From positions 124,001-188,000 of the forward strand of contig CAWJNF010000006.1 of the NCBI GenBank assembly GCA_963844235.1: DNA of 64,000 nt, read 5' to 3'. Of this stretch, positions 43,328 to 52,569 are shown in pieces; within the stretch, counting starts at the first letter, position 1; the number at the start of each line of letters is the position of its first letter. Origin of the DNA: CAWJNF01 sp963844235 (lineage in GTDB: Bacteria > Actinomycetota > Thermoleophilia > Gaiellales > Gaiellaceae). Below the pieces are notes generated by a model. It saw nothing but the letters and a program-made list of their open reading frames with translations, searched no databases and was not told the origin of the DNA. Made by a program: the position numbers and the translations under genes.

Positions 43328-44253
43328 CCACGCCCGAGCCAAGTCCCGAGCTTCGCGTCGACCCGCTCAGCGGCACCCACGTGCTGATCGCCCCGGGGCG
43401 TGGCCGGCGGCCCGGCGTGCTCCGTCCCGAGGCCGCCGGCGACGACCAGGCCGAATGCCCGTTCTGCGAGGGCCGCGAGGATCGGACGCCGCCCGAGTCG
43501 TACGGCGTCGGCCCGCCCGGCCGGCCGCCGAACACGCCCGGCTGGGAGGTCCGGGTCGTGCCGAATCTCTACCCGGCGGTTTCCGGAAGTCTCGGTCGCC
43601 AGGAGGTCGTCGTCCATGCGCCACGACACGCACGCTCGCTCGCCGATCTCTCCGCGGACGATCTCGGTCGCGTGGCGACGGCCTGGCGCTCGCGTGCCGA
43701 GGAGGCGCGCACGGCAGGCTTTCGCTACCTGCACGCGTTCGTCAACGAAGGCCGCGAGGCCGGGGCGAGCCTGGCGCACTCGCACTCCCAGCTCGTCTGG
43801 CTACCGGAGCCACCCCCGGTCGCGCTCGTGGAGTGGGAGCGGGCGGGCGGAAGCTGCCGGTTGTGCGAGGTCATCGCCGACGAGCGGGCCTCAGGGACGC
43901 GGGTCGTGCTCGAGCGCGACGGCCTTGCGGTCTGCTCGCCCTACGCCGCCCGGGTCCCGTACGAGCTCGTGATCGCCCCCCTCGCCTGCGAGGCCGACGG
44001 CCTGGCAAGTGCGCGACTGCCACAGGCGCTCGCCCTGCTCGGGGAGGCCGTGGCCGCGCTGCGGGCGCTCGAAGGCCCCGCGCCGCTGAACGCGTGGCTC
44101 CATACCTCGCCCCTGGACCGGGAGCGCGGCCACTGGCACATCGAGCTGCTTCCGCGCCTGAGCGTTCCGGCGGGCCTCGAGCTCGGGGCCGGGCTCCTCG
44201 TCAACGTCCTCCCCCCGGAAGAAGCCGCCGCCGCGCTCAGATCGAGCTGGTGA
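43324..44253 (+). CDS. galT: Galactose-1-phosphate uridylyltransferase
   Basis: The HIT-superfamily nucleotidyltransferase has zinc-type CPFC (Cys45, Cys48), VRVVPNLYPAV, the active-site HSHSQ with His154 as the likely nucleophile, and GHWHIELLPRL. It moves UMP between UDP-glucose and galactose-1-phosphate; related proteins act as ADP-glucose or other sugar-1-phosphate transferases. No ATG, GTG or TTG precedes the conserved ELRVDPLSGTHVLIAPGR in frame. A CTG at 43324 overlaps the SPFH stop (CTGA) with GGAG upstream, so CTG initiation is inferred (309 residues). Confidence 0.9.
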   Translation: MTTPEPSPELRVDPLSGTHVLIAPGRGRRPGVLRPEAAGDDQAECPFCEGREDRTPPESYGVGPPGRPPNTPGWEVRVVPNLYPAVSGSLGRQEVVVHAPRHARSLADLSADDLGRVATAWRSRAEEARTAGFRYLHAFVNEGREAGASLAHSHSQLVWLPEPPPVALVEWERAGGSCRLCEVIADERASGTRVVLERDGLAVCSPYAARVPYELVIAPLACEADGLASARLPQALALLGEAVAALRALEGPAPLNAWLHTSPLDRERGHWHIELLPRLSVPAGLELGAGLLVNVLPPEEAAAALRSSW

Positions 44254-44280
44254 TCGGAGCGCGACTCGAGCGCGGACCTG

Positions 44281-44496
44281 TCAGAAGACCTTCTTGGGCG
44301 GCTTCGCGCCCCAGCTCGAGCCGACGCGATGCCAGTTCACGAGCGGCGAGCGCCACTTCGTGCCGAACGAGGAAAAGACTCGCGTCGGGCCCTCCGAGCC
44401 GCACGTCGGGCACGGCGGAGCGGGAGCGGTGGAGCTCGGGACGAGCTCCTCGAACTCGATCTCGCAGGTCTCGCAGCGGTACTCGTAGATCGGCAT
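44281..44496 (-). CDS. FmdB-type zinc ribbon protein
   Basis: The 71-residue protein starts MPIYEYRCETCEIEFEEL and has a second pair in CPTCGSEG, the typical CxxC/CxxC ribbon of the FmdB regulatory family. Proteins of this family are small and poorly characterised, and some affect transcription of formamidase or amidase genes. TACACT at 44512-44507 lies 10 nt before the ATG on the minus strand. It is divergent from the AtzG-like/amidase genes, a position consistent with that link but not proof. Confidence 0.9.
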   Translation of the reverse strand: MPIYEYRCETCEIEFEELVPSSTAPAPPCPTCGSEGPTRVFSSFGTKWRSPLVNWHRVGSSWGAKPPKKVF

Positions 44497-44531
44497 CGCT
44501 GGGCCAAGTGTACTGAGGTAGGCTCCGGCGG

Positions 44532-44726
44532 ATGCCCTACGACGTGCCGTCGATCGAGGAGCTCCGCAGGCAGGCGCACGCCCAGGGTATCCACCCCGGG
44601 GACGAGGATCTCGAGCGCGTCCAGGGATTCCTGTCCGTGCTCTTTCCGCAGTTCGCCGAGCTCGAGCGGCTCGTTCCGCCGGAGGTCGTCCCTGCCGCCG
44701 TCTACCGGCCAGAGGCCGAGCGGTGA
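44532..44726 (+). CDS. AtzG-like/GatC-like small amidase partner
   Basis: The 64-residue helical protein includes GIHPGDEDLERVQGFLSVL and ends VVPAAVYRPEAER. This resembles DUF4089/AtzG subunits, which stabilise amidases such as AtzE, much as GatC does for GatA. Its TGA overlaps the GTG start of the amidase, so the two are made together. TAGGCT lies 7 nt before the ATG, fitting a leaderless promoter. The assignment rests on position and end motif, not on a strong sequence match. Confidence 0.7.
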   Translation: MPYDVPSIEELRRQAHAQGIHPGDEDLERVQGFLSVLFPQFAELERLVPPEVVPAAVYRPEAER

Positions 44727-46124
44727 TCGCCGCGCTCGCAGCGCGGCTCAAGGGCGGAGAGCTCTCCCCGCGCGAAGCCGTCCAGAGCTACCTCGATCGC
44801 ATCGAGGAGCTCGACGGCGATGTCAATGCGTACATCTCCATCCGGGCCGAGGAGGCGCTCGCCGAGGCAGACGCTCTCGCCGCGGCGCCGGACGCCAAGG
44901 GCCCGCTCTGGGGTGTCCCCGTCGCGATCAAGGACGTCGTCGACGTCGCCGGAACCGTCACCACAGCGCATTCCTTCGTGCTCGAGGACGCCGCGCCGGC
45001 TGCGCGGGACGCGTTCGCCGTCGAGCGGCTCCGGACGGCGGGCGCGATCGTGCTCGGCAAGCTGAACACGCACGAGTTCGCCTACGGCGCCTTCACCATC
45101 AGCCCGCGCTTCGGCGCCGCGCACAACCCCTGGTCGCTCGATCGCATCGCGGGCGGGTCGAGCGGCGGATCCGGCGCGTGTGCTGCCGCCGACCTCGCGG
45201 CCGGGACACTCGGGACGGACACGGCCGGCTCCATCCGTATCCCGGCATGTGTCAACGGCGTGACCGGCGTGCGTCCGACCTGGGGCCGTGTCTCGAACCG
45301 CGGCGTCGTCCCCGTCGCCTGGGGCTTCGACACGGTCGGCCCGATCGCGCGCTCCGCGGAGGACTGTGCGCTGCTGCTCGAGGCGATCTCGGGGCACGAT
45401 CGCGACGACCCGACGACGGCCGCCGTCCCGGTGCCCGCCTTCAGCCGTGCGCTCGAGGGCGGGGTGGGCGGCCTTCGGATCGGGGTCGTCCGCTCCCTGC
45501 TCGAAAGTCCCATGCTCGACCCGCGCGTGCGCTGCCGTGATCGAGGCGGCGCTCGGGGAGCTCGAGTCCGCCGGAGCGCAGCTCGTCGACGTCACGATCG
45601 ACCACTTCGAGCACTTCGGCCCGATCCAGCAGACGATGCAGTTCGTCGAGGCAGTCGAGGTCCATCGGGAGTGGCTGCGCAGCCGGCTCGACCGCTACGG
45701 CGACGACGTGCGTGCCCGGCTGCTGGTGGGGATCTTCTTCCCGCCGAATGCGTACGTGCTCGGCCAACGGGCTCGGCGCGTCGCCGCTGCTGCGTTCGAG
45801 CGTGCCATCGAGCCCGTCGACCTCCTGGCGGCGCCGACCCTGCCTACCCTGCCGCCTCGGATCGGCGAAGAGACCGTGGACCTGCCGGGCGGGGAGGAGA
45901 TCCTCTTCCGGCTCACGGTCATTCCGTTCAACTCGCCCTGGAGCTGCGTCGGCGCCCCGGTCGCCAGCGTCCCGGCGGGGTTCGTCGAGGGCCTGCCGGT
46001 CGGCCTTGCGATCGTCGGTCGTCGCTTCGACGAGGTGACCGTCCTGCGCGCGGCGCACACCTTCCAGCAGGGAACGGACTGGCACGAGCGCAGGCCGTCG
46101 CTCACCGCGCAAGTCGGCGCGTGA
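44723..46124 (+). CDS. Amidase-signature hydrolase (AtzE/GatA-like), frameshifted
   Basis: The protein has the Ser-cisSer-Lys triad: Lys in VAIKDVVDVAGTV, and the serines in AGGSSGGSGACAAADLAAG and LGTDTAGSIRIPA. It hydrolyses an amide of unknown identity. The frame breaks at 45530-45534: after SPMLDPRVR the protein continues in the +1 frame as AVIEAALGELESAGAQLVDV and ends at 46124 with SLTAQVGA. One net extra base gives a product of normal length (about 466 residues). It could be involved in biuret-like or other amide use if the AtzG assignment holds. The 3' end overlaps the next gene (GTGA). Confidence 0.87.
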
Positions 46125-47092
46125 GAGCACTGCTCGTCACCGAGCTCGGCGCCATACCCGAGGTTGGCGACGCCCCCGAGCCGGTGCGCAAGCGAGGCGA
46201 GGCTCTGGTCGAGGTCATCGCCGCTCCCCTCAATCCAGTTGACATCTCCGTCGCCTCCGGAAAGTTCTTCGCCGGCGCGCCGCCGGTGCCTTACGTGGCG
46301 GGCGCCGAGGCGGTCGGGCGCGTGCTCGAGGGCGATCGGCACTCTGCGGGCACGGTCGTCTGGACGGGCATGCAGGGTCTCGGCATCGATCGCGACGGCA
46401 CGTTCGCCGAGCGTGTTGCCGCTCGTGAGGACGGCCTCGTGCCGGTGCCGGACGGCGCCGACCCGGCCCTCGCGGCATCTCTCGGGATCGCGGGCCTGGC
46501 CGCCTGGCTGCCGCTGGCCTGGCGTGCGCCGGTCCGCGCCGGCGAAACGGTGCTCGTCCTCGGCGCCACCGGAACGCTCGGGCTCGTTGCGGTCCAGTCC
46601 GCGAAGATCCTCGGCGCCGGTCGCGTGGTTGCCGCCGGTCGCAGCGCCGAGCGGCTCGAGCGCGCGCGCGAGGCGGGTGCGGATGCGCTGGTCGTGCTGC
46701 AAGGCCAGGACGGGCTTGCGACGGAGCTGAAAGAGGCCTGTGGTGACGACGGCCCGACGCTCGTCATCGATCCGCTCTGGGGGGACCCGCTCGTTGCAGC
46801 GCTCGCGGCCGCCGCACCAGGTGCCCGCGTCGTCCAGATCGGCCAGTCGGCCGGAGCCGAGGCAGCAGTTCCCTCGGGCTCGGTGCGCGGGAAGATGCTC
46901 GACCTGCTCGGCTACACCAACCTGCGCGTCCCTCACGACGTGCTCGCCGACGGCTACCGCACGCTGGTGGGCCACGCCGCCGCAGGTCGCATTCGCGTCG
47001 ACCTCGAGCAGGTGCCGCTCGATCAGGGCGCGGACGTCTGGCGTCGCCAGGCCGGCGGTGCGGACGCGAAGCTCGTCATCGTAGTTCGATGA
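46121..47092 (+). CDS. Zinc-independent quinone oxidoreductase-like dehydrogenase
   Basis: The 323-residue medium-chain dehydrogenase has the GroES-like domain (IAAPLNPVDISVASGKF, PYVAGAEAVGRV) and the Rossmann motif VLVLGATGTLGLVAVQSAKILGA. The catalytic and structural zinc cysteines are absent, as in quinone oxidoreductases/zeta-crystallins. It would reduce a quinone or enone with NADPH. GTG 46121 overlaps the amidase stop. Confidence 0.88.
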   Translation: MRALLVTELGAIPEVGDAPEPVRKRGEALVEVIAAPLNPVDISVASGKFFAGAPPVPYVAGAEAVGRVLEGDRHSAGTVVWTGMQGLGIDRDGTFAERVAAREDGLVPVPDGADPALAASLGIAGLAAWLPLAWRAPVRAGETVLVLGATGTLGLVAVQSAKILGAGRVVAAGRSAERLERAREAGADALVVLQGQDGLATELKEACGDDGPTLVIDPLWGDPLVAALAAAAPGARVVQIGQSAGAEAAVPSGSVRGKMLDLLGYTNLRVPHDVLADGYRTLVGHAAAGRIRVDLEQVPLDQGADVWRRQAGGADAKLVIVVR

Positions 47093-47096
47093 CCGT

Positions 47097-48281
47097 GTGA
47101 GCGCCACCGTCCGGGCGACCGCGGGCGGCTGCGCTCTCGGTGTCGGCGTCGCCTGGCCGGTCACGAACATCGGCGCCATCGCGGATGCCCTCGCCGTCGA
47201 CTACGGCGTCTCGCTCGCCGTGGTCGGCCTCTTCACGACAGCCCTCTTCGTCACCCACACCGCGCTCCAGATACCCGCAGGCAAGGCGGTCGACGCGCTC
47301 GGAGCGCGGCGCGTGGGGCTCGTGGCGCTTCTCGTTGTCGCGGCGACAAGCGCGCTCGCCCTGGCAGCGGCGGACCCCGCGCTGGTCATCGTCGCCCGGA
47401 CGCTGACGGGCGTCGGAACGGCCCTCGGCTTCGTCGCCGGAATCGACTACGTGCGCGCCCACGGTGGCACGCCGTTTTCCCAGGGGCTCTACGGCGGTCT
47501 TGCGCTGGGGGGAGCGGGCGCCGCGCTCGCGATCGTGCCGATCGCGGAGGATTGGCTCGGGTGGCGGGCGCCGTTCGTCACGAGCCTCGTCGTCGCTGCC
47601 GGCGCGGCCGTGCTCCTCGCACTCGGCCCGGCCGACTCGGAGGGCGCCCGTCCCGAGCGTCACGCAGACGTCCACCAGGTGCCGGGCGTCCTGAGTGACG
47701 GACGGCTGTACCGCCTGTGCTTTGTCTACATGGCGTCGTTCGGGCTCAGCATCGTGCTCGGCAACTGGGTCGTGACGTTGCTTACCCGCGCGGGCGGAGC
47801 AAGCGAGGCCGCAGCCGGCGCCGTCGGATCGCTCATCCTGCTCGGCGGGGTCGTCAGCCGTCCGCTCGGCGGCACGCTGGCGAGGCGCTACGGCGATCGG
47901 ATGCGTCTCATCCTGGGGGCGAGCTTCGTCGCCTCGGCCGTGGGCGCGGCCATCCTGGCGATCGCGGGCCCGCTCGCGCTGTCGACCTTCGGTGCGCTCG
48001 TTCTCGGCCTTGCCGCGGGGATTCCGTTCGCCGCGTGCTTCGCGGCGGCGACGCGTACCCGGCCCGATGCGCCCGCGGCCGCCGCCGCCATGGTGAACAT
48101 GTCCGGAAACATCGTCATCGTTTTCTGCACGCCGCTGCTCGGGCTCGCCTTCTCCCTGCCCGGCGACGGCCGCGTAGGCTTCGCCGCCGCCGCCGCTATC
48201 TGGCTCGCGACGCTCGCGCTGTTGCCGCTCGTGCGCGAGCTCGACACTGCGCCCAGGTCGGAGCCGGCAACGGCTCGCTAG
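47097..48281 (+). CDS. Major facilitator superfamily transporter
   Basis: The 394-residue membrane protein has about 12 hydrophobic segments. The MFS loop 2-3 signature appears as AGKAVDALGARRVG, and its C-terminal-half repeat as GTLARRYGDRMR. The GTG start is 4 nt after the oxidoreductase stop, so it belongs to the amidase operon. It may import the amidase substrate or export a product; direction and substrate cannot be read. Confidence 0.88.
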   Translation: MSATVRATAGGCALGVGVAWPVTNIGAIADALAVDYGVSLAVVGLFTTALFVTHTALQIPAGKAVDALGARRVGLVALLVVAATSALALAAADPALVIVARTLTGVGTALGFVAGIDYVRAHGGTPFSQGLYGGLALGGAGAALAIVPIAEDWLGWRAPFVTSLVVAAGAAVLLALGPADSEGARPERHADVHQVPGVLSDGRLYRLCFVYMASFGLSIVLGNWVVTLLTRAGGASEAAAGAVGSLILLGGVVSRPLGGTLARRYGDRMRLILGASFVASAVGAAILAIAGPLALSTFGALVLGLAAGIPFAACFAAATRTRPDAPAAAAAMVNMSGNIVIVFCTPLLGLAFSLPGDGRVGFAAAAAIWLATLALLPLVRELDTAPRSEPATAR

Positions 48282-48370
48282 CGGTGGCGGTTCGGCGTGC
48301 CGTTCGGCCGCGCTCGCGAGTAGGCTCCCGAGTACGCTAGTCCCTGGCCGCCGGAGGCGGTTTTCGACAC

Positions 48371-49147
48371 GTGCGCAAGGCTCTGATCATCCAGCTGCTT
48401 GCGATCGCCGTCGTGATCGGCGCCATCTCGTTCGTGCTGGCCTTCTGGATCGACTGGCTGCCGCCGCTCGCCTCGGAGCAGGGCGGGCGTATCGACGACA
48501 TCTACGTCGCCACCTCGATCATCTGCATCGTCATCTTCGCTCTGGTCGCCGCCGTCTCGATCTACGCCGTCATGAAGTTCCGGGCCCGACCCGACGACGA
48601 CGAGGACGGCAAGCCGATCCACGGTCACACGGGGATCGAGATCCTCTGGACCGCGATTCCGACCGTCCTCGTCATCTTCATCGGTATCTACTCGGGCATC
48701 GTGCTCGTCCAGAACGAGAGGCTCCCCGAGGGGCACCGCACCTTCCAGGTGACGGCAACGCAGTTCGAGTGGACCTTCGCCTACCCGGAGGAGGAGGTCG
48801 GGACCGAGGCGCCGCTCCACGAGCTCCACCTTCCGCTCGGCGAGACCGTCAAGCTCGAGATGCAGGCGGAAGACGTGATCCACTCCTTCTGGGTGCCGGA
48901 GCTGCGGGTGAAGCAGGACGTCGTTCCGGGGACCGTCCAGCCCTACGTCGTGACACCGACGAAGGAGGGGCGCTACCCGATCATCTGCACGGAGCTCTGC
49001 GGCATCGGGCACTCGGTGATGCGCAGCTGGGTCATCGTCGAGTCGCCCGAGGAGTTCGAGCAGTGGCTCGACCAGATGAGGCTGGGCCCTGCAGAGGGTG
49101 ACGCAGAGGCGCTGGGGAAGCCCGTACCGTACGTGGCGGGAGCGTAG
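48371..49147 (+). CDS. ctaC: Cytochrome c oxidase subunit II
   Basis: The 258-residue protein has two N-terminal membrane helices and a periplasmic cupredoxin domain. The CuA ligands are visible: His in VIHSFWVPELRVKQDVVPG, and ICTELCGIGHSVM with Cys-x3-Cys-x3-His and Met (about residues 205-215). No heme c domain is fused. It receives electrons from cytochrome c. The GTG start has GGAGGCGG upstream. It is the first gene of ctaCDE. Confidence 0.96.
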   Translation: MRKALIIQLLAIAVVIGAISFVLAFWIDWLPPLASEQGGRIDDIYVATSIICIVIFALVAAVSIYAVMKFRARPDDDEDGKPIHGHTGIEILWTAIPTVLVIFIGIYSGIVLVQNERLPEGHRTFQVTATQFEWTFAYPEEEVGTEAPLHELHLPLGETVKLEMQAEDVIHSFWVPELRVKQDVVPGTVQPYVVTPTKEGRYPIICTELCGIGHSVMRSWVIVESPEEFEQWLDQMRLGPAEGDAEALGKPVPYVAGA

Positions 49148-49164
49148 GAGGGTAGTACCGAGTC

Positions 49165-51129
49165 ATGGCCGTCGCAGTCGAGCAGGAGCACGTCGAGCAC
49201 CACGCGCCGCCGAGGCCTCCGGCGCGTGGGATCCGCCGCTTCACACGCCCGGGCTGGCTGCGCGCGCTGTGGGTGACGCCGCTCACGTTCGGCCTCGTCA
49301 CGGGCATCATCTGCCTCATCCGCTGGGGCGGACGGGACGGTGTGGCGTCCGACCCCATCTGGGACCTGCCGACACTGCTCAGCTTCTGGACGATCTTCGT
49401 CCCCATCGGCTTCCTGGCCGGGCTCGGAGCCTTCGACTACTGGGCCTACTGGATCTCGGGCCGACCCACGCGGCCGGAGGACCACTCCGGCCACGGCGCG
49501 GACTCGTGGAAGGACTACTTCAGGATCAACACCGACCACAAGGTGATCGGGGTCCAGTACCTCGTCACGACGTTCTCGTTCTTCGCCATCGCCGGCCTGC
49601 TGGCGCTCTTCATGCGCGCGGAGCTTGCCCAGCCGGGCAGCCAGTTCGTCGACACCCAGACGTTCAACGGGCTCTTCTCCTCGCACGCGGGGATCATGAT
49701 CTTCCTGTTCATCGTCCCGGTCTTCGCGGGCTTCGGCAACTACGTCATCCCGCTCATGATCGGCGCGCCGGACATGGCGTTCCCGCGGCTGAACGCCCTG
49801 TCGTTCTGGCTCCTCCCGATCGCGGGCCTGATCATGCTGTTCGGCTTCGTCCTGCCGGGCGGCGAGTACGCCGCCGGCTGGACGAACTACCCGCCGCTCG
49901 CCGACCAGAACCCGGTCGGGAACCTCATGTTCCAGATGGGCGTGCAGTGGGCGGGTGCGTCCTCGATTCTCACCGCGCTCAACTTCCTCGTCACCATCAT
50001 CACGATGCGCGCGCCGGGCATGACGTTCTGGCGCCTGCCGCTGCTCGTCTGGGCGAACTTCACGACGTCGCTGCTCGTCGTCCTCGCCACGCCGTTCATC
50101 GCCGGCTCGCAGTTCCAGCTGATGCTCGACCGGACGATGCACGCGAACTTCTTCGATCCCACCGGGGGCGGCTGGGTGGTCGGCTACCAGCACATCTTCT
50201 GGTTCTACTCACACCCCGCCGTCTACATCATGATGTTGCCCGGCTTCGGGATCGTCTCCGAGGTCATCGCGGTCTTCGCCCGCAAGCCGGTGTTCGGCTA
50301 CCGGCTGATGGCGATGTCGCTCGTCGCGATTCTCGTGCTCGGGTTCTCCGTGTGGGCGCACCACATGTTCGTCGCCGGCATGGCGCCCTGGCTACGGATC
50401 CCGATGATGGTCACGACGCTCCTCATCGCGGTCCCCACCGGCATCAAGGTGTTCAGCTGGCTTGCCACGCTCTGGGAGGGGCGTATCCACTTCAAGACGC
50501 CCATGCTATGGGCCCTCGGGTTCATATCCATGTTCGTGATCGGGGGCCTCTCCGGCATCTACCTCGGCTCCGTGCCGATCGATATCCACGCGAGCGACAC
50601 GTACTTCGTCGTCGCGCACATCCACTACGTGCTCTTCGGCGGGTCGGTGTTCACGATCTTCGCGGCGGCCTACTTCTGGTTCCCGAAGATGACCGGGCGC
50701 ATGTACAACGAGACCCTCGGGAGGGCGCACTTCTTCCTGACGTTCGTCGCGTTCAACCTGACGTTCTTTCCGCAGCACTACATCGGCCTGCGCGGCATGC
50801 CTCGGCGCGTCGCCGACTACGACCCGCAGTTCCACGAGTGGAACATGGTCAGCTCGATCGGCGCGTTCATGCTCGGCTTCGCGGCCCTGATCTTCTTCTA
50901 CAACATGGTCGTCAGCTGGCGGTTTGGCGAGCCGGCGCCGGCGAATCCCTGGCGCGCGCTGACGATCGAGTGGCAGGTATCCTCGCCGCCCTCGAAGTTC
51001 AACTTCGACGAGATCCCGCAGGTCGTCGGCGGGCCCTACGAGTACGGCGTGCCCGGCGCGCGTCACGCCGTCTTCAACGGGGACCGCGTGCCGGTCGGCG
51101 AGCCGGAGAAGGTGGGGGCGGCGCACTGA
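49165..51129 (+). CDS. ctaD: Cytochrome c oxidase subunit I (A2-type)
   Basis: The 654-residue protein has an N-terminal extension with extra membrane segments before the core. Heme and copper ligands: His in FSSHAGIMIF, the Cu-B His in YSHPAVYIMMLPGFG (near residue 349), the pair in WAHHMFVAG, and VAHIHYVLFGGSVF. The residue after HP is Ala, and the segment has the Tyr-Ser pair in front of HP, as in A2-type oxidases, instead of the pumping Glu of A1 enzymes. It reduces O2 to water and pumps protons. Its stop overlaps the presumed CTG start of ctaE. Confidence 0.96.
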   Translation: MAVAVEQEHVEHHAPPRPPARGIRRFTRPGWLRALWVTPLTFGLVTGIICLIRWGGRDGVASDPIWDLPTLLSFWTIFVPIGFLAGLGAFDYWAYWISGRPTRPEDHSGHGADSWKDYFRINTDHKVIGVQYLVTTFSFFAIAGLLALFMRAELAQPGSQFVDTQTFNGLFSSHAGIMIFLFIVPVFAGFGNYVIPLMIGAPDMAFPRLNALSFWLLPIAGLIMLFGFVLPGGEYAAGWTNYPPLADQNPVGNLMFQMGVQWAGASSILTALNFLVTIITMRAPGMTFWRLPLLVWANFTTSLLVVLATPFIAGSQFQLMLDRTMHANFFDPTGGGWVVGYQHIFWFYSHPAVYIMMLPGFGIVSEVIAVFARKPVFGYRLMAMSLVAILVLGFSVWAHHMFVAGMAPWLRIPMMVTTLLIAVPTGIKVFSWLATLWEGRIHFKTPMLWALGFISMFVIGGLSGIYLGSVPIDIHASDTYFVVAHIHYVLFGGSVFTIFAAAYFWFPKMTGRMYNETLGRAHFFLTFVAFNLTFFPQHYIGLRGMPRRVADYDPQFHEWNMVSSIGAFMLGFAALIFFYNMVVSWRFGEPAPANPWRALTIEWQVSSPPSKFNFDEIPQVVGGPYEYGVPGARHAVFNGDRVPVGEPEKVGAAH

Positions 51130-51740
51130 GCGCGGTCGCCGAGGCCCACGGCCACGACCACGGTGGGCACCCACCCGTAGCGAACCAGAGCTCGCGGGTC
51201 CCCTCCGTCCTGGTGGGGATCTACCTCTTCCTCGCCTCCGAGGCGATGCTGTTCGGGTCGTTCTTCGCCGCCTACTACTTCGCCCGGGTCTCCGGCGACC
51301 ACGGGGACACGTGGCCGCCCGAGGGCTACCACCTGCCGGTCTACCTCGCGCTGCTGAACACGATCATCCTCGTCACGTCGAGCTTCACCGTGCACTGGGC
51401 GATCCAGTCCGTCAAGCGGGAGAGCCGGGCCGGCCTGATCGCCGGCCTCGGCCTGACGATCCTGCTCGGCACCGTGTTCATCCTCATCCAGGCGCGGGAG
51501 TACACTCGGCTCGGGTTCGCACCCAAGGACAACGCGTTCGCGACGACGTTCTTCGGCCTGACCGGCCTCCATGGCCTCCACGTCTTCGTCGGCCTCAATC
51601 TGCTCGTCTACGCGTTCGTCCGGGCCTGGCGTGGCCACTACTCGGCCGAGCACCACCACGGCGTCGAGATCCCCGGGATCTACTGGCACTTCGTCGACGT
51701 GATGTGGATCATCGTCTACGTCACGGTCTACGTGATCTGA
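51126..51740 (+). CDS. ctaE: Cytochrome c oxidase subunit III
   Basis: The membrane protein of about 204 residues has five helices and conserved motifs LFLASEAMLFGSFFAAYYF, TGLHGLHVFVGLN and IYWHFVDVMWIIVYV. A His-rich N-terminus (AHGHDHGGH) precedes the first helix. No ATG, GTG or TTG is available before the conserved first helix. The CTG at 51126 overlaps the ctaD stop (CTGA), so CTG initiation is inferred. Confidence 0.93.
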   Translation: MSAVAEAHGHDHGGHPPVANQSSRVPSVLVGIYLFLASEAMLFGSFFAAYYFARVSGDHGDTWPPEGYHLPVYLALLNTIILVTSSFTVHWAIQSVKRESRAGLIAGLGLTILLGTVFILIQAREYTRLGFAPKDNAFATTFFGLTGLHGLHVFVGLNLLVYAFVRAWRGHYSAEHHHGVEIPGIYWHFVDVMWIIVYVTVYVI

Positions 51741-51749
51741 CGCGGAGGA

Positions 51750-51820
51750 GGGCCGGATGAGATCCGGCCCTTGCAGAGACCCGTATCAGATCGTGTAGGG
51801 GCCGCATCTCATGCGGCCCT
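51750..51820. repeat. Dispersed palindromic element, copies 6 and 7 in opposite orientation
   Basis: Copy 6 (51750-51774) has the stem GGGCCGGAT / ATCCGGCCC with loop GAG. Copy 7 (51795-51820) starts GTAG and has GGGCCGCAT / ATGCGGCCC with loop CTC. The two differ at one stem pair in a compensating way. They lie between ctaE and the next gene. Confidence 0.88.
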
Positions 51821-51856
51821 CGACGACGGTGGTACATTCCGGACGAGGAGGTGCCG

Positions 51857-52516
51857 ATGCGGAACCCGTTCCGCTCCGAAGCCGAGGCGTTCCGTTTCAC
51901 GATGATCGCCGTCGGCCTGGGAATCGCCGTCGCCCTCGCGGGCGTGTTCGGCGGTGGCTGGGTAGCGCTCGGCGTGTTCCTGGGGCTTGCGCTCGGCGCC
52001 GCGCTCGGATGGTGGATCAGGAGCCAGCCGGAGCCCACCGAGCCGGCGATCTGGCAACACCGGCCCTCCGACCGCAAGCGCATCCTGGTCGTCGCCAACG
52101 AGACGCTCGCGGGACGGGCCCTCGTCGACGAGATTCGCTACCGGGTGCGCGGCTACCGGGCCGAGGTGAGAGTCGTCGCGCCGGCGCTCAACTCGCCGCT
52201 TCGCACGTGGACGTCCGATGTCGACGGGGCCCTGCGCGAAGCGCGCGAACGCCTCAACTCGTCGCTCGGCGCGTTGCTTGCAGCCGGTATCGACGCGCGT
52301 GGGGACGTTGGCGACGGCGATCCGCTGCAGGCGATCGAGGACGGCCTGCGCACGTTCGACGCGGACGAGCTCATCGTCTCGACGCACCCGCCCGGGCGGT
52401 CGAACTGGCTCGAGCGCGACGTCGTCACGAGAGCCCGAGAGCGCTTCGACATCCCGATCACACACGTCGTCGTCGATCTCGAGCACGAGCGCGCGACGGT
52501 CGAACGGGTCTTGTAG
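51857..52516 (+). CDS. Membrane-anchored universal-stress-like protein
   Basis: The 219-residue protein has two N-terminal membrane helices (IAVGLGIAVALAGVFGGGW and VALGVFLGLALGAALGWWI). A cytosolic Rossmann-like domain follows, starting RKRILVVANETLAG, with DADELIVSTHPPGRSNWLERD as its conserved middle. This resembles UspA-type domains without the classical G-2x-G-9x-G(S/T) ATP loop. Function unknown. GAGGAGG precedes the ATG, and TACATT (51833-51838) may be the -10. The TAG stop is supplied by palindromic copy 8. Confidence 0.75.
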   Translation: MRNPFRSEAEAFRFTMIAVGLGIAVALAGVFGGGWVALGVFLGLALGAALGWWIRSQPEPTEPAIWQHRPSDRKRILVVANETLAGRALVDEIRYRVRGYRAEVRVVAPALNSPLRTWTSDVDGALREARERLNSSLGALLAAGIDARGDVGDGDPLQAIEDGLRTFDADELIVSTHPPGRSNWLERDVVTRARERFDIPITHVVVDLEHERATVERVL

Positions 52517-52537
52517 GGGCCGGATCTCATCCGCCCG
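52513..52537 (+). repeat. Dispersed palindromic element, copy 8 (degenerate)
   Basis: GTAGGGGCCGGATCTCATCC followed by GCCC. The right arm is shortened. TAG is the stop codon of the USP-like gene. It lies between convergent genes. Confidence 0.8.
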
Positions 52538-52569
52538 AGGCGGCGGCCTCGTCCTCCCCGTCTGACGCC

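Noticed and set aside
49098..51128. Frame upstream of ctaE in phase with it through ctaD
   Set aside because: Only the last 204 codons match subunit III; the rest is an out-of-frame reading of ctaD.
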